From DATDMG01 sp036518955 (GTDB taxonomy: Bacteria > Actinomycetota > Actinomycetes > Actinomycetales > Kineosporiaceae), in NCBI GenBank assembly GCA_036518955.1, contig DATDMG010000051.1, forward strand, positions 1 to 14,816: DNA of 14,816 bases, written 5' to 3'. Below the pieces are notes generated by a model, which was given only the letters and a program-made list of their open reading frames with translations, was not told the DNA's origin and searched no databases. Position numbers and translations under genes: made by a program. This document shows positions 13,228-14,816 of the stretch, piece after piece (the stretch's first letter is position 1; every line of letters starts with the position of its first letter).

Positions 13228-13253
13228 GGAACACGAAAGTCCTGGTCACCGTT
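13228..13253 (+). promoter_or_regulatory. SigR/SigH-type stress promoter for clpC
   Basis: GGAAC (13228-13232) is followed by exactly 18 bp and then GTT (13251-13253), matching the GGAAY-N18-GTT pattern of SigR/SigH, the thiol-oxidative and heat-stress ECF sigma factors. clpC is a known SigR target in Streptomyces. The leader would be roughly 125 nt. Confidence 0.5.
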
Positions 13254-13321
13254 GGTCGAAGCACGTGTATCGGCCGAGTCTCACCTGATGGTTGCGGGGT
13301 GTTCACGCCGGTAGCCGGAGA

Positions 13322-13327
13322 TAGCAT
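13322..13327 (+). promoter_or_regulatory. Possible housekeeping -10 for clpC
   Basis: TAGCAT fits TAnnnT and would start transcription about 50 nt before the clpC ATG. No good -35 is found at 16-18 bp, so it is tentative. Confidence 0.3.
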
Positions 13328-13384
13328 CGACAAGGTCAGCCGGAGGACCTCCCGTCCACGGCCCGACCGCACGAAGGAGCGCTG

Positions 13385-14816
<1,432 letters not shown>

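Larger units (their letters stand above)
13064..13384 (+). other. Regulatory region upstream of clpC
   Basis: A 321-bp region without a gene. From left to right it holds three GCTCAC direct repeats (13093-13121), a ClgR-like inverted repeat (13187-13203), a SigR/SigH-like promoter (13228-13253), a second possible -10 TAGCAT (13322-13327) and the clpC Shine-Dalgarno. No clear terminator follows the lactonase gene; the best is a weak CGGAC/GTCCG hairpin at 13077-13093. Confidence 0.5.

Overview
The window is very GC-rich DNA, and its genes have the strong G/C third-position bias of a high-GC actinobacterium. The left end carries lysS, a small membrane protein gene and lsr2, and the right end carries clpC. 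This lysS-lsr2-clpC neighbourhood is characteristic of Actinobacteria (in Mycobacterium the three are near neighbours). Starts such as TAnnnT followed 6-8 nt later by GTG (leaderless genes) also fit. The genus cannot be fixed from the sequence; Frankia-, Geodermatophilus- or Pseudonocardia-like lineages are plausible. Both ends of the window cut through genes.

Layout: (1) 1-437, the 3' end of an unrecognised helical protein gene; (2) 490-2469, lysS and a small single-pass membrane protein gene, both apparently leaderless; (3) 2470-3309, a long leader and lsr2, closed by a strong hairpin at 3336-3371; (4) 3425-6653 on the minus strand, in transcription order terC, marR and an acyl-CoA synthetase gene, preceded by what looks like a yybP-ykoY manganese riboswitch (6693-6783); (5) 6806-9794 minus, lutABC with GTGA stop/start overlaps and a FadR-type operator on its promoter; (6) 9954-11830 minus, a tightly coupled FAH hydrolase / 84-aa unknown / SDR operon; (7) a divergent regulatory region with a near-perfect inverted repeat at 12154-12179; (8) 12203-13063 plus, an L-fuconolactonase/L-rhamnonolactonase-type amidohydrolase; (9) 13064-14816, a regulatory region with ClgR-like and SigR/SigH-like sites, then the 5' half of clpC.

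Functionally, blocks 5-8 fit together. The lactonase, SDR and FAH hydrolase match steps of the non-phosphorylating 'diketo' route for 6-deoxysugars (L-fucose or L-rhamnose), which ends in pyruvate plus L-lactate, and LutABC oxidises L-lactate to pyruvate. The sugar dehydrogenase, the sugar-acid dehydratase, a transporter and the regulators are not in the window. The whole 3.4-13.1 kb block sits between lsr2 and clpC, which are normally close, so it looks like an accessory insertion. No transposase, integrase, tRNA or CRISPR was seen.

One caution: codon usage inside clpC changes sharply near 13877 (Leu CTG to CTC), so the right-hand ~0.9 kb may come from another genome through assembly or recombination.
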